From positions 16,273,200 to 16,337,199 of the forward strand of contig CM048843.1 of NCBI GenBank assembly GCA_026545765.1: a stretch of DNA of 64,000 nucleotides. The letters run 5' to 3'. Source of the stretch: Plantago major (taxonomy: Eukaryota; Streptophyta; Magnoliopsida; Lamiales; Plantaginaceae). The notes beneath the pieces are model-generated. The model ran no database searches. It saw nothing but the letters and a program-made list of their open reading frames with translations, and was not told the DNA's origin. Shown piece by piece: positions 1 to 10,183 of this stretch (the stretch's first letter is position 1; the number at the start of each line of letters is the position of its first letter). The position numbers were made by a program, and so were the translations under genes.

Positions 1-1476
1 GCAAATTAAGTGTATGGCAAATCATCCAATTCACGCTAATGTGATATGTAGTATTGTAGTAAAAAAAAATGACCTGCTCCCCTGGAAACTGCATCGTGCA
101 TGATCGTGAGGCTCACATTGGAGTTGTCAATGTGGAGTACAACAAGTAGCAGAATGAGCTGCATTAAGCCATTCATCAGCTTCATCTTTCTTAAAAATCG
201 ATCGATCAGTGTATATATATGTAAAACGTACTACTACTAAAGTAGTTTAGTTAATTTTATAACTTCGACATCGATGATCAATACTGCGCACTATATATTG
301 AGTGTTTTACTTGCGTACTTCAAATAATGATTTCAACATAATTAATTACCATGTGATATGTTTATTAATTATACAGGAGCGGATCTAGAAATTTTATTAA
401 CCCGGGCTAAAAATTCCGGCGCATGAAATTTTCGAATATGACGCATATTTTATGCACTTCATAATTCATGTACATTTCCAGTGCACATTTAAAATGCATT
501 TTGCGTCACATTTCATATGCATTTTAGTGCACATTTACTATTAATTCTTTTAAGTAGAAAATAAAAGAATAGGAAAAATTACGATTTGCACGGAAACTAA
601 TGAAGAAAATCGATATATATTATATGTAGTGAAATTCTTATAAAAGCCACGATTTTTATTAATATGAGAAAAAAAATACTATTATTCTACCCAAAAAATT
701 GACATACTCACTAAATTTACAACAATAAGACTTAATATTTAGTAAAATGAAGTGTTTTACCATGGATGTTCTTAGACTATATAATAAAAAGGAAAGGTGA
801 AAATTAAAATACCATTAAAATTCAAGAAAGAAAGAATTTGCTAAAAAGATTATAAGAAAAGAAAATAAAAATGAAACAAAGAAAAATATACAAAATTAGT
901 TTACAAAGTTGAAAAATTGAAATACCATCAAAATTCAAGAAATGTCATTTTCCAAAAAGATTATAAGAAAATAAAAATGAAACAAAAACATGCAAGTAAT
1001 CATGACAAGTAGTATAGTACCACAATGTTTTAAGTAACTAGCAATATTAAGTAGTATTATTTAACAAAAGACACATTTTTTTTCACATTTTTGTAAAAAA
1101 ACAAATATTTATTACTAAAACACATCAGTTAGATGCAACTTTTTTAGGTATTTAATCTGAGTTTGAATGATCACTTAGTATAACATTTCTCGCTTTCAGT
1201 CGATGAAACTTTACTCGGATATTGAAAGTTTAATTGTGTACTTCACATATAGTACGGAGTACATATTTAACTATCGTATATTGACTACCCTAATTATCTC
1301 CTCCTGTATAGTATTGGAAGTAAATTATGCCTAGTACTAGTCAAATTATAATTCACTACTAGTGCCAACTGCCAATTGCCAAGTGGATAATTGGCAATTC
1401 ATGCACAAAAGTAACGGCCAATAATTACATGAATATTTTCAAGCAACTATTTTGGGACAGTGAAAAATGCTGAAAT
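1..1476. other. AT-rich intergenic sequence
   Basis: No coding region or RNA gene is recognisable. The stretch is AT-rich, with purine-rich runs near 780-1000. Around 376 there is a short GC-richer motif, CAGGAGCGGATCTAG, which resembles the ends of degraded hAT-like elements (a similar end lies at about 4014). No partner end or target duplication was found, so it is not called as an element. Confidence 0.5.
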
Positions 1477-1757
1477 TGTTATGTAATAATATAATGAATA
1501 TCCATTAACCTCTTCCACTTCTCCATGAATCCTTTTTGTAACTCTTGTAAATTACAATATCAATAAATCACCCCACTAATGTGTATACATTATGATGAGA
1601 TTAAATCTCCTCTTACTTGTAGCCTATAAATAGTGGCTCATGATGTATGTTGTAGTGACTTGTATCACTTGATAATAGAATGCAATGTTCTTCTACTCTT
1701 CTCTCTTCATTCTTATTGTTCTTCTTTCATATCATAGTAGCTCTATAATTTCTAACA
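1477..1757 (+). mobile_element. Small solo LTR (copia-like fossil)
   Basis: A 281-bp unit begins TGTTATG and ends TCTAACA. It is flanked by the perfect 5-bp direct repeat GAAAT (1472-1476 and 1758-1762), the expected target-site duplication of an LTR element. Inside are a TATA-like box (CCTATAAATAG, about 1623) and a pyrimidine-rich tail after it, as in an LTR promoter. No primer-binding site or internal region follows, so it is a solo LTR. Its size suggests a small Ty1/copia family. The orientation is taken from the TATA-like box. Confidence 0.8.
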
Positions 1758-2205
1758 GAAATAATATTTTTTTTTCATTTTTACAAACACCCTCCCAAAC
1801 AAAGGGTACCCAAGGACCATTACACACTATAATTTACTAACAAACTTTGCGTGTTTAACAATGTAACCTTATGGACGAATATACAAGCGAGCCATGACCA
1901 TGAGCAAAGCTGAAGCAAGTTCCTTAATTCCCTAAAACCATACAAAAATCATTATTACATTTACAGTCATGCAAAACTAGATGAGTGTGGCAAACGGTTG
2001 GGTAAGAGGGATATCGTTCGTCCTCGTGTTCATGAAAATGAAGATTTTAATAACAATTTCACCATCTACAACATATAACATATGCATCTCCATCCACAGT
2101 ATAGGTTTTGCAAGGAAAATTATGATGCATACCCTGAAAGTAACTTTTAGGTTGTAATCCGCACGAGCATGTGCATGGACGAAAAGTTCTGGATGGAGAA
2201 TGTAG
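1758..2205. other. 3' flank of the SOUL gene
   Basis: This lies between the solo LTR and the stop codon of the minus-strand SOUL gene. It probably holds that gene's 3' UTR and polyadenylation region, but no clear poly(A) signal could be fixed. No other gene is seen. Confidence 0.45.
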
Positions 2206-5200
2206 CTAGGTTTGCCTCCATTCAACTTCAAGAGAAATTTCATTACGACGGTTGAACGGAAGTGTAAATGGAGGGTTGTACTGCAAGATAAAATTTTGAA
2301 AAAAAACATCAGAAAATGATTTCAATAATTTACACATCTGCATGACTGAATAATGGATATAAATATACTTATGAAAAAAAAAAAAAGGATATCAAATATA
2401 AGGGAGATTCTTGCATGACAAGGTTCTCTCTTAACTATACCTGTGCAACTTCCACAGATGCATCTTCTTTTACACAAAATTGTCTGTCATTCTTTAACAA
2501 TTCCCTGAGTGCTGATTCCCGGCGATTAACTTCTTCATCTGTAACAAAACCTGTTTCAAATTGGAAAATCCATAGTTGTCCAAGACAAGAAAATAAATAA
2601 ATAGACACACGCGTTCTTGGTTGTAAAATATACAGTAACCCCGTGAGGGTTTGAGAGGTCCCTTTGTCCTTGACAATTATAATATACAGTACTGAGTAAT
2701 CAAAAGAACTAATTGCATAACATACAATTTATCCGTCATCTTTCCATGCCATTAATGAAACTAATACTTTCATCTGAAAACATTTCATCAAATCCATCAT
2801 TTATTCTGGAAAGCTGTACCAGCAAAACAAATTGTGGTCCTGTAATTCATCTTATAACTTTACAACTGCAAGAAAACTTATTTATGCTATTTTGATGCAC
2901 ATCATTCCATATTGGTGAGATACATATACTCCACCTTTATCTCACAAAATCTCCTCATGTTATAAAATGCACATACAGTGAAAAAAGATGTAAATAATTA
3001 GCAGAAAATATTAGAGGGGTATTATTTAAACAAAGAATTAATAAAAGTTATATAAGGGCATAATAATATTATTTTGAATATATCCGAGGGATATTATTTG
3101 AATAAAAAAAATTATAGAAGTTATATGTGGCATATTATTATTTTGAATAAATAGTTAACAAAATATGACAAAGTTGTGAATAATTATGTATTAATATACG
3201 TAATGATTAAGGGAGGTCGAAAAAAATTTGTTTAAATGGCATAGGAAGCTTGTAAGGGATTGCCCAAAACGGAAACGAGGAAGGTTCTGAGATAAAGGAG
3301 GTAAATTAATTAATCGAAAGCATTTAAAGAAAACTGAAAGTACACCAAACACATAGACATCAAACGTAAAACTATAGAGAGGTTAATGCAAAGGAACTGT
3401 GATTTTTCTTGAAGCTTTGATTATTCATTAAAACTAATGTTAAGAAACTGAATTCAAAAGGCACTCTGCACTTGTAGCCGTAATAGCTCTTAAAGGGAAA
3501 GACATCACCTAAAAGAAACTGTGATTTACACAGACATTCAAGTTTTGATAAAGAGATTCCCTCATTAAATATAGCAAAAAGAACTCGTACCTTCTTACAC
3601 TGAATATTTTTGTTCTACTTGTTTCTATATTTTTTTGGGGCATCAGAAGAGGGTGGTGGGGAATAATATTCTGATACAGGCCTCCGAATCATTATAAACA
3701 AACCTGAAAATGCAACAGCTGCAACAATCTTCTTAGGGACCTCTCTGATAGTAACGGAAGAATTCTTGGGCAAAGGCAAATCTGGACCATATTTTGAAGG
3801 CATAACAAATGACATCACCCATGTCCCTTGATCTTTTACCTAAATGAAATAAATTTAGATCAGATCACGATCAAGACGGATAATTATGTAGGCAAGCTTG
3901 ATATCGTACGTGATGTTATCTAACACTTTTAAGCGGATATATATGTACCAGAGCAGCTGTTATTTTATATTCCAGGATTACGCTGTTTAGACAATTAAAG
4001 TATCACCCAGGGGCGGAGCAAATTGTAGTAGTAGCCCGTGCACGGCACGGGGTGAATTGCAGCAAAATTGACATTATATATTATTAAATTTGAACTTTTT
4101 ACATTTAGCACGGCCTATTTTTGTAATAAAATTAGAAAAAAGGCAACACGACCACACACAAGTGGATTTTGAATTGGTTTTTACTAATATATTTATAAAA
4201 AAAAAATTTTAGAGGGTTCATATATCTAATCATAAGTCAATCTTTGCTAAATATTGGTAAAAACCACTCAAAACACTTGAATGGTGGAAAAAATATATAT
4301 GTATAGAATAATTGTTAATACATTATTTTATAATATTTAGAAATGTTGGTTTTTATATTAATTTAATATATTTTACATTTATTTATTGAAGTATTTAATA
4401 ATTAATTATTACTATTTAAATAAGGTAAAAAGTAGACCGGTGGGGAAAAAAAATTTAACGGGACTGCAGTGGATAAATTAAGCGAATAACGTGACATGCT
4501 TGATAAAATTCTGCATTCCCTCTAACGAAAACACGATCAAGTTAGGAGCATGCTCACCTCCCTCCAATTTCACACAATATTTTAACAAATTTAAAGCAGT
4601 GGAACCTTAACACTTTAATAATGATTATCTATTAAAATCATTAGAGACCAAAAAATAGTAGAATAAGAGTAATGTCCATGCCTTTTATGTCATTTTACAA
4701 AATACCAGCTATAGCTAGCTTATCAGCTAATCTCACTAAACAATTACAATAAAATCAACTAGTTTATCAGCTAATTTATTAGCTACCTAATCAGCTACAA
4801 GCTAGCTTATCATCTAGTTTTGCTAAACACAACCAAATTCACTAATTCCTTACTAAATAATAAACCCTACGGCTCTCTTATATAGAACATCTTCCTAACT
4901 TGACTTGTACTCTATTAGCCATTAGGTAATAAAGTATAACTTCCTAATTAAACTTGAATTCTATAAGGTAACATACCTAGCAATACTAACACTCTATAAG
5001 AATAATAAGTATAAATCCTGATAATAATTTAGGACTCTAGGTTCGTCCTCCGTAGCATTTTACAAACTTTTTTTACAGGTTTCTGCACATATGAATTGAA
5101 CAACCAACCAATACCACATTATATCGAAAATTGAGATAAAAATGATACAGTTCAATTCAAACTTTCAGAGTTACTACAAGTTGCATATTTCATAAAATCT

Positions 5201-7085
5201 TTTACCAGTAACTCCATTGATGAAAAGAGAGAAAATAACCAAATGCAGAGTTACCCTTGTAGTTAAAACCGGAGTTGTCATATCCATTCTCTTGCCTTTA
5301 GATTCTGTTTTACGAGTAAAAACAGGTGTAGTCATTTCCATTTGTTTTTCTCCAGTATTCTGCATTCAAGAATGTGCAAAACATAGTTTCGGTTGGGGGC
5401 GTCAATAGTAATCTCCAAAATTGTAATACTATTAATCTCAAGTTACTCCAAGAAAACTTATGATCTTTTAACTACCTTACCAAACAAGTATTCTGCGAGT
5501 ACATTGAATGATTGAGATGAGCCAGCAAATTCAAATCCATACTTCCCAGGCATTGTTGTCTCAGCAATAAAGTAAGCCTGATTTACACAAGATAAAAAAG
5601 AAACAATAAATGCTCAGGAGGTAACATACTGCATTTCCAATTCTATGTATGTCATTGCATGCTAAACAGTAAACAGTAACAGGATTCACATAGAAAACAA
5701 TGAGTCTAAAAGGGGGGAAAAACATACCTCAGCAGTTACGAAAAGGCGAAAAGAAAACATGGAGCTTTTATATATGAAATTTAAAACCAACAGAACCATA
5801 ATCTCACAACTAATTACTCCTAGTGCAAACATTGCTGCAACCAAAACATAGAAGTAGCATATTCTCAACAGATTTCTCTACGGATGATTTTAGCTAAACT
5901 TATATCATACCATTACCTCATTCTGATGTAGTTTGTTACACGTGCATTTAAAAGTTAGCAAATTTAATACAATCGATGCTTATACACTGTTCAGTTCTTA
6001 CTTATATGCATTTCAGCTATACTAAGTCGGAAATCTGAACACAAATCGTAGGTTTACAGCTAGCTGAAAATATATAACATCTATCCTGAAGCAGAAAACC
6101 TTGATTCATACAAACACACATGAGAACTCCAAATGCAGGCGGTCATAGTACACAAACTTCACTTCAAAGGTGGTATCCATTGGATTGGAAACAACACCCA
6201 AGCTGATTACTGCTCTGGTGTCTCATTAGGGGCAGAGCTCAAAATACATGCATCTAAAAATAACCTTAACTCCACAATAAGTCTCACTGATATTTTAAAT
6301 TAATACATCCGTAAACACTCATGAAAACTACACCTAAATTATTGAAACAAAGAAAGGGATGGAAGAACAATGTCGATCTTCTTTGTTTGTTTCATTTTCC
6401 TTGGAGAACTAACTCATATGATGTGTAGCATAAAACATTTAAAAGCAGGAAACAGTAAGAGATGGAAGTAAACCTCCACTTGACGTATCTCGTAATGGTT
6501 ATTGCGACTCAGAACCTTGAACTCAACCGTCTCAAGGTTCGGGACTGCATATGGTGCACAAACACAAAAATGAAACAGAGAAGGCAATTGTTAGAAAAGG
6601 AAAGCTGATGAGAACGCGAAACCACCATACTAACCAGACATCAATGCCTCCTTGAAACTCCTGCTCTCGAATCTATTGCTCGGAAACACATATTTGGCCG
6701 TCTCGGTTGCCAATTCCATAAAAACTGAACATACAGTGAGAGGATTAATTTGCATATACTAACTCTAGGACCAAAAATTACAAATTATCCATTACAATTC
6801 CAAAAATTGAGAATTGTCTATTTATTCACTTGAATAGAATAACCGTAAAAGCAACTTACGGCGCTGTGAGACGTTTGCAGCTTGATTGGCGAGGGCGAAG
6901 ACGAGTGAAACTCGGGAATCCGAAGGTGACATGGATTGTTTAGCTGTTGCCATGGATTTCAGCGATGGGTTTGAGGGTTTGTTGTTGATTAGATTTTTGA
7001 CATGAGTGATTGGAGTAGACTTCACTAAGGAAGGAGAAGAAGGGCTGATGAGGGAGGAAAATTGAATCGACCAAGTCATTTTCAT
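2206..7085 (-). CDS. SOUL heme-binding family protein, chloroplast type
   Basis: Eight exons fit GT-AG rules and close the frame: 7085-6860, 6724-6635, 6544-6474, 5577-5476, 5359-5255, 3839-3704, 2550-2441, 2280-2206. They encode 304 aa. Residues 1-75 are Ser/Thr-rich and basic, like a plastid transit peptide. From about residue 106 the SOUL domain follows: [22 protein letters not shown], two MTTPV repeats ([12 protein letters not shown] and [11 protein letters not shown]), [22 protein letters not shown], and near the end [14 protein letters not shown]. From memory, the order, length and sequence match Arabidopsis At3g10130, a SOUL protein reported from plastid plastoglobules. SOUL proteins bind heme or other tetrapyrroles; the plastid role here is inferred. 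Introns 5 and 6 (1.4 and 1.15 kb) hold transposon debris. A second Met lies at codon 3. The exons show no defect. Confidence 0.92.
2990..3190. repeat. Imperfect tandem duplication in SOUL intron 6
   Basis: Two units of roughly 75 bp share the pattern 'ggtattatttaaacaaa ... aaaagttatat' and 'ggatattatttgaataaa ... agaagttatat'. They are AT-rich and non-coding, and lie inside the intron between exons 6 and 7. No function is apparent. Confidence 0.4.
4014..4080. mobile_element. Degraded transposon end in SOUL intron 5
   Basis: The motif CAGGGGCGGAGC followed by a GC-rich block resembles the terminal sequence of plant hAT-like elements. No matching inverted end or target duplication was found, so only an end-like fragment is called. 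Confidence 0.3.
4685..4835. repeat. MITE-like repeat with TAGCTTATCAGCTA motifs
   Basis: Repeated TAGCTTATCAGCTA-type words end in GCTAAACACAACC. A related copy lies at about 50972-51105, which begins TATGTTTAGC and ends GCTAAACATA. Two separate copies with similar words and termini support a dispersed short repeat family, probably a hAT-type MITE. The ends of this copy are not fixed. Confidence 0.45.
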
Positions 7086-7438
7086 TCTCCTTCGTTTTAC
7101 TTTGATTGTTCTTCACACGTTCAGTATATATCAGTTTTGTTATTTCAATTCACCAGATATTTCAATTAACGAAATTTCCTAAAATACGGTATTTATAAGC
7201 ACAAAGTATCAAAATACGAATTATGGTTTTATTAATTAAAAGGTCTATGTTGTTAACGAAATAAGTCTTTTTGTAATATGAAAAAACACCAATGCTGAGA
7301 ACATATGTGTTTTGATTAATAACATCCATGATTTTCTTAACAATATAGTCACGTCTCTAGATAAATTATCTAAACACCGTCTCTCAGGAGACTTACCCAT
7401 TTATAAGAGGCGGAATTATATGTTATTAAATAAATTAA
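7086..7438 (-). promoter_or_regulatory. Probable SOUL gene promoter / 5' flank
   Basis: AT-rich sequence upstream of the SOUL start codon. On the minus strand a TATA-like word (GATATATACTG, about 7122-7131) lies some 40-45 bases before the ATG. It may be the core promoter with a short leader, but this is inference. The upstream part ends at the 9-bp duplication ATAAATTAA that marks the neighbouring Mutator-like insertion. Confidence 0.35.
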
Positions 7439-8253
7439 GGGCGATTTACACCTGACCACCTTTTTAGATAGTGAATAAACGTTTGGGTCCCTAACGTTTC
7501 ACAATTTACGGAGAAGGACAAACATTGAACTGCATCAAAATTTTATTTACATTGAAGTCCAAAATTCAACTTTGCTAATGAGAGAGAGTGAAAAAAAAAT
7601 TTTCTTTGCCAAAAATGCCCCTGAGATCTATTCTCTTTTTACTGCCTTTTCTTTTATTATTGCCGTTTCCTTTTCCATTTTTCAATATTAATTCAGTGCA
7701 TACATTACAATTTACATGCACGATCAATTAGGCGAAATTGAGAGAGAGACTTTGCGACAATGGCGGACAATAGCAAGTGTTTTATCACGGAGGTGGAGCC
7801 TTCAAAGCCTGCAAAGGATGGACACTACAAAAAAATTCGGGTTTATCCCTAATCCGTTAAGGACGGATTTAGGGACGGATAAAATATCCGTCCCTAAATA
7901 GAGACAGATATTATCCGTCCCTAATGGTCAAAGACCAGTTGGCCATTAGGGACAGATATAATCCGTCTCTAAATTTAGAGACGGATATATATTATCCGTC
8001 TCTAAACTGCATTTTTTTTTATTTTTTCCTGATTTTCACATTTCACCTGTTTTAGATTTCGTTTCTGAGCAGAAGAGCCGTTTTCAAATAGTGTTCGATA
8101 CTCAATATAGTCGTAGATAATATACCCGAAAGTGATAAAATTGAATTAATTAAAATAGAGATTCGATAAAACATCCGAACAGAAGACTAAATATCTGAAC
8201 AAGATGAGATAGTGTGAAAGTATGTAGCTAGAACAACATAAGTACATGAGCAT

Positions 8254-9110
8254 CTAAGCACCGGGAGGAGGCGGTGGTTGTTGGTTCGCACCGAACATCT
8301 GCTGTGCCATCTCATCCATCCGACGAGTGATACGATCTTGATTCTCTAGCAGTTGATCGATCGTTTGCTTGAGAGGATTCATCAACTCATTCACCTGCTC
8401 TTGTGTGTAGAAATTTCCACATGATGAGGATGCCTGAGACACCGAGAAGCTACCACCCGTCAATGCAGGGCCCAAACTGCCAATCCCATACACTCGACCC
8501 TTAGCGTCCATCGGGTTGACTTGGAAGAATATCTGGTCTTGCTCTCGAATTGTGAGCTCATGATCGTCGATCATCCTCTCCTCCATGATCCGCTACACCT
8601 CAGTCTGCAATAGTGTAGTGCATACGAAATGAGATACAGTTTTCGGAAGATACGCTCGATATATAATATACACAAATGCAAATGTGAACCTTAACAAAGA
8701 AACGTACCCCAATTAGCTCGGCCCTAGGATCAGTCCAGATGCCATTCTTCATTTTTGCCTTCTTGAAGTGGTGAAAAGCAGTAGTGGGCTCCCCGGCATG
8801 GAGCTGAAGAACATGCAAACAAGTAGTAAGTTGTTAGAAATGAAAGCAAAAAACATATGTACAAATCATATTCCAAGTCATAAATAACATATATACTAAC
8901 CGATATTTGGCGGTCTGTAACAAAAGCCCGCGACCCATAATGATACCTGGAGCTGCCCGTACCATCTCGCACCTCAGTTAACCGGTTTGCTCTGTTCTTC
9001 GCCGCCGTGTCCCTGACAAAGGGATCCCTCCAGTACTCCTGCCAAAGTGCCCACTCATCATCCCCCATGAACTGCGGCTTTACCCCAGCGGTTTTCATGT
9101 TGTTAACCAT
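8254..9110 (-). CDS. CACTA second gene, Transposase_24-like (partial)
   Basis: Three exon-like blocks have GT-AG borders: up to 9110-8901, 8803-8708 and 8604-8254. The first carries FMGDDEWALWQEYWRDP and KNRANRLTEVRDG. The second carries HAGEPTTAFHHFKKAKMKNG and a WTDPRAEL segment. The third ends in a heptad-like stretch (NELMNPLKQTIDQLLENQ) followed by a Gln/Pro-rich tail. This order is typical of the plant Ptta/En-Spm second gene (Pfam Transposase_24), thought to help bind the transposon's subterminal repeats. The upstream start is not fixed, because the sequence before 9110 reads on toward a repeat array. Confidence 0.6.
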
Positions 9111-9266
9111 CCTCTTATAGCACTCCGATCCAATAGTCTCGAAAACAGGCCACAGTTGGGGAATCAGGGCATTGGGAATGAAGTAGTACTTCTACAACAT
9201 TTCCTTAAGAAGTAGAAATTACACAAGGTTAATGAAAGTAGGAATTTAAAGATAAACCCAAGTATA

Positions 9267-9533
9267 GTGGCTAACATACCACGAAATCAGCAAAACAAGT
9301 TCAGTAACGGTGACTAACATATCACCCAAGTACAGTGGCTAACATACCACTCAATCAGCACAACAAGTCAAAGAACAGTGACTAATATATCACCCAAGTA
9401 CAATGGCTAACATACCACTCAAATTGTCCTAAAATTTACTAACACAATGGTGACTAACATATCACCCAAGTACAGTGGCTAACATACCACAAAATCAGCA
9501 CAACAAGTTCAATAATGGTGACTAACATAACAC
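9267..9533. repeat. Palindromic repeat array GTGRCTAACATAYCAC in CACTA 1
   Basis: At least eight 16-base units lie in this stretch. GTGGCTAACATACCAC occurs at 9267, 9335 and 9475. GTGACTAACATATCAC occurs at 9310 and 9450, with near matches at 9378, about 9403 and 9518. The outer four bases of each unit pair with each other, GTGA with TCAC and GTGG with CCAC. The array lies between the TNP2-like and Transposase_24-like regions. The same unit is found in the second CACTA element. Confidence 0.85.
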
Positions 9534-9691
9534 CTGATCCTAGGTTTGGTGGGTACTAGGTTTGGTTCAGGGCAACACTCCGATAACAGTTGTACGGTGT
9601 TATTGAAGCTCACTTCATATTGGCCACCCTCGACCTTACAACTCATTAGCCGAGACAACAAAGACAACTCGGTGTGCTTCTTACACCCCCG

Positions 9692-10183
9692 CTAAATCGA
9701 CTTCTTTGATGATTCCAACAAGTCAAAGAACACCTGATCCTCGGGATTTGGTGGCTCCTCCACATCCCGGTCGGTGTCCATGAACTCTGGATCCGCAACA
9801 TCATACACCATTTGCTCATGATCAGGATTAGCATCAGATGTAGACGTATTTTGAGTACTACCGATCACATTTTGCTTCCTTCTTTTACGCTTAGGAATAC
9901 TCCCATAATCCATGAACGGTATTGATTCCTCACCATGATAACACCATACCTCATACTCAGCTACGAACTCCTTACGTTTCAAGTGCTCGACTACCGTTCT
10001 AGGAGGCAAAAATTGCCTATTCCTACATTTGTTCGCATTGCAAGGGCACTTCATCATCCCCTGACTCAAACAACTAGTCTGTGTAAGTGCAAAAGCAATG
10101 AAGGCTTCAACCCCTTCCACAAAACTAGATTCAATTCTGCCATTAACAGTGCGACGGTACATCCATGAACGATCGGGATTCAT
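9692..10183 (-). CDS. TNP2 N-terminal transposase-associated domain (partial)
   Basis: This 163-aa frame starts MNPDRSWMYRRTVNGRI and continues with GVEAFIAFA, a Cys cluster (MKCPCNANKCRN) and VVEHLKRKEFVAEY / VWCYHGE. That is the pattern of the Transpos_assoc zinc-finger domain that begins plant TNP2 (En/Spm) transposases. The Transposase_21 catalytic region that should follow is absent. The tail of the frame (ANPDHEQMVYDVADPEFMD) is the acidic linker usual after this domain. It shares its N-terminal words with the fragment at about 48321 in CACTA 2. Confidence 0.75.
   Translation of the reverse strand: MNPDRSWMYRRTVNGRIESSFVEGVEAFIAFALTQTSCLSQGMMKCPCNANKCRNRQFLPPRTVVEHLKRKEFVAEYEVWCYHGEESIPFMDYGSIPKRKRRKQNVIGSTQNTSTSDANPDHEQMVYDVADPEFMDTDRDVEEPPNPEDQVFFDLLESSKKSI

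Noticed and set aside
3615-3818. SOUL-like frame ending in YRNK
   Set aside because: The last part is intron sequence; the true exon ends at 3704 and continues at 2550.
9267-9533. Regularly spaced repeats that could suggest a CRISPR-like array
   Set aside because: This is plant nuclear DNA, the spacers are themselves similar, and the array lies in a CACTA element also present in a second copy.
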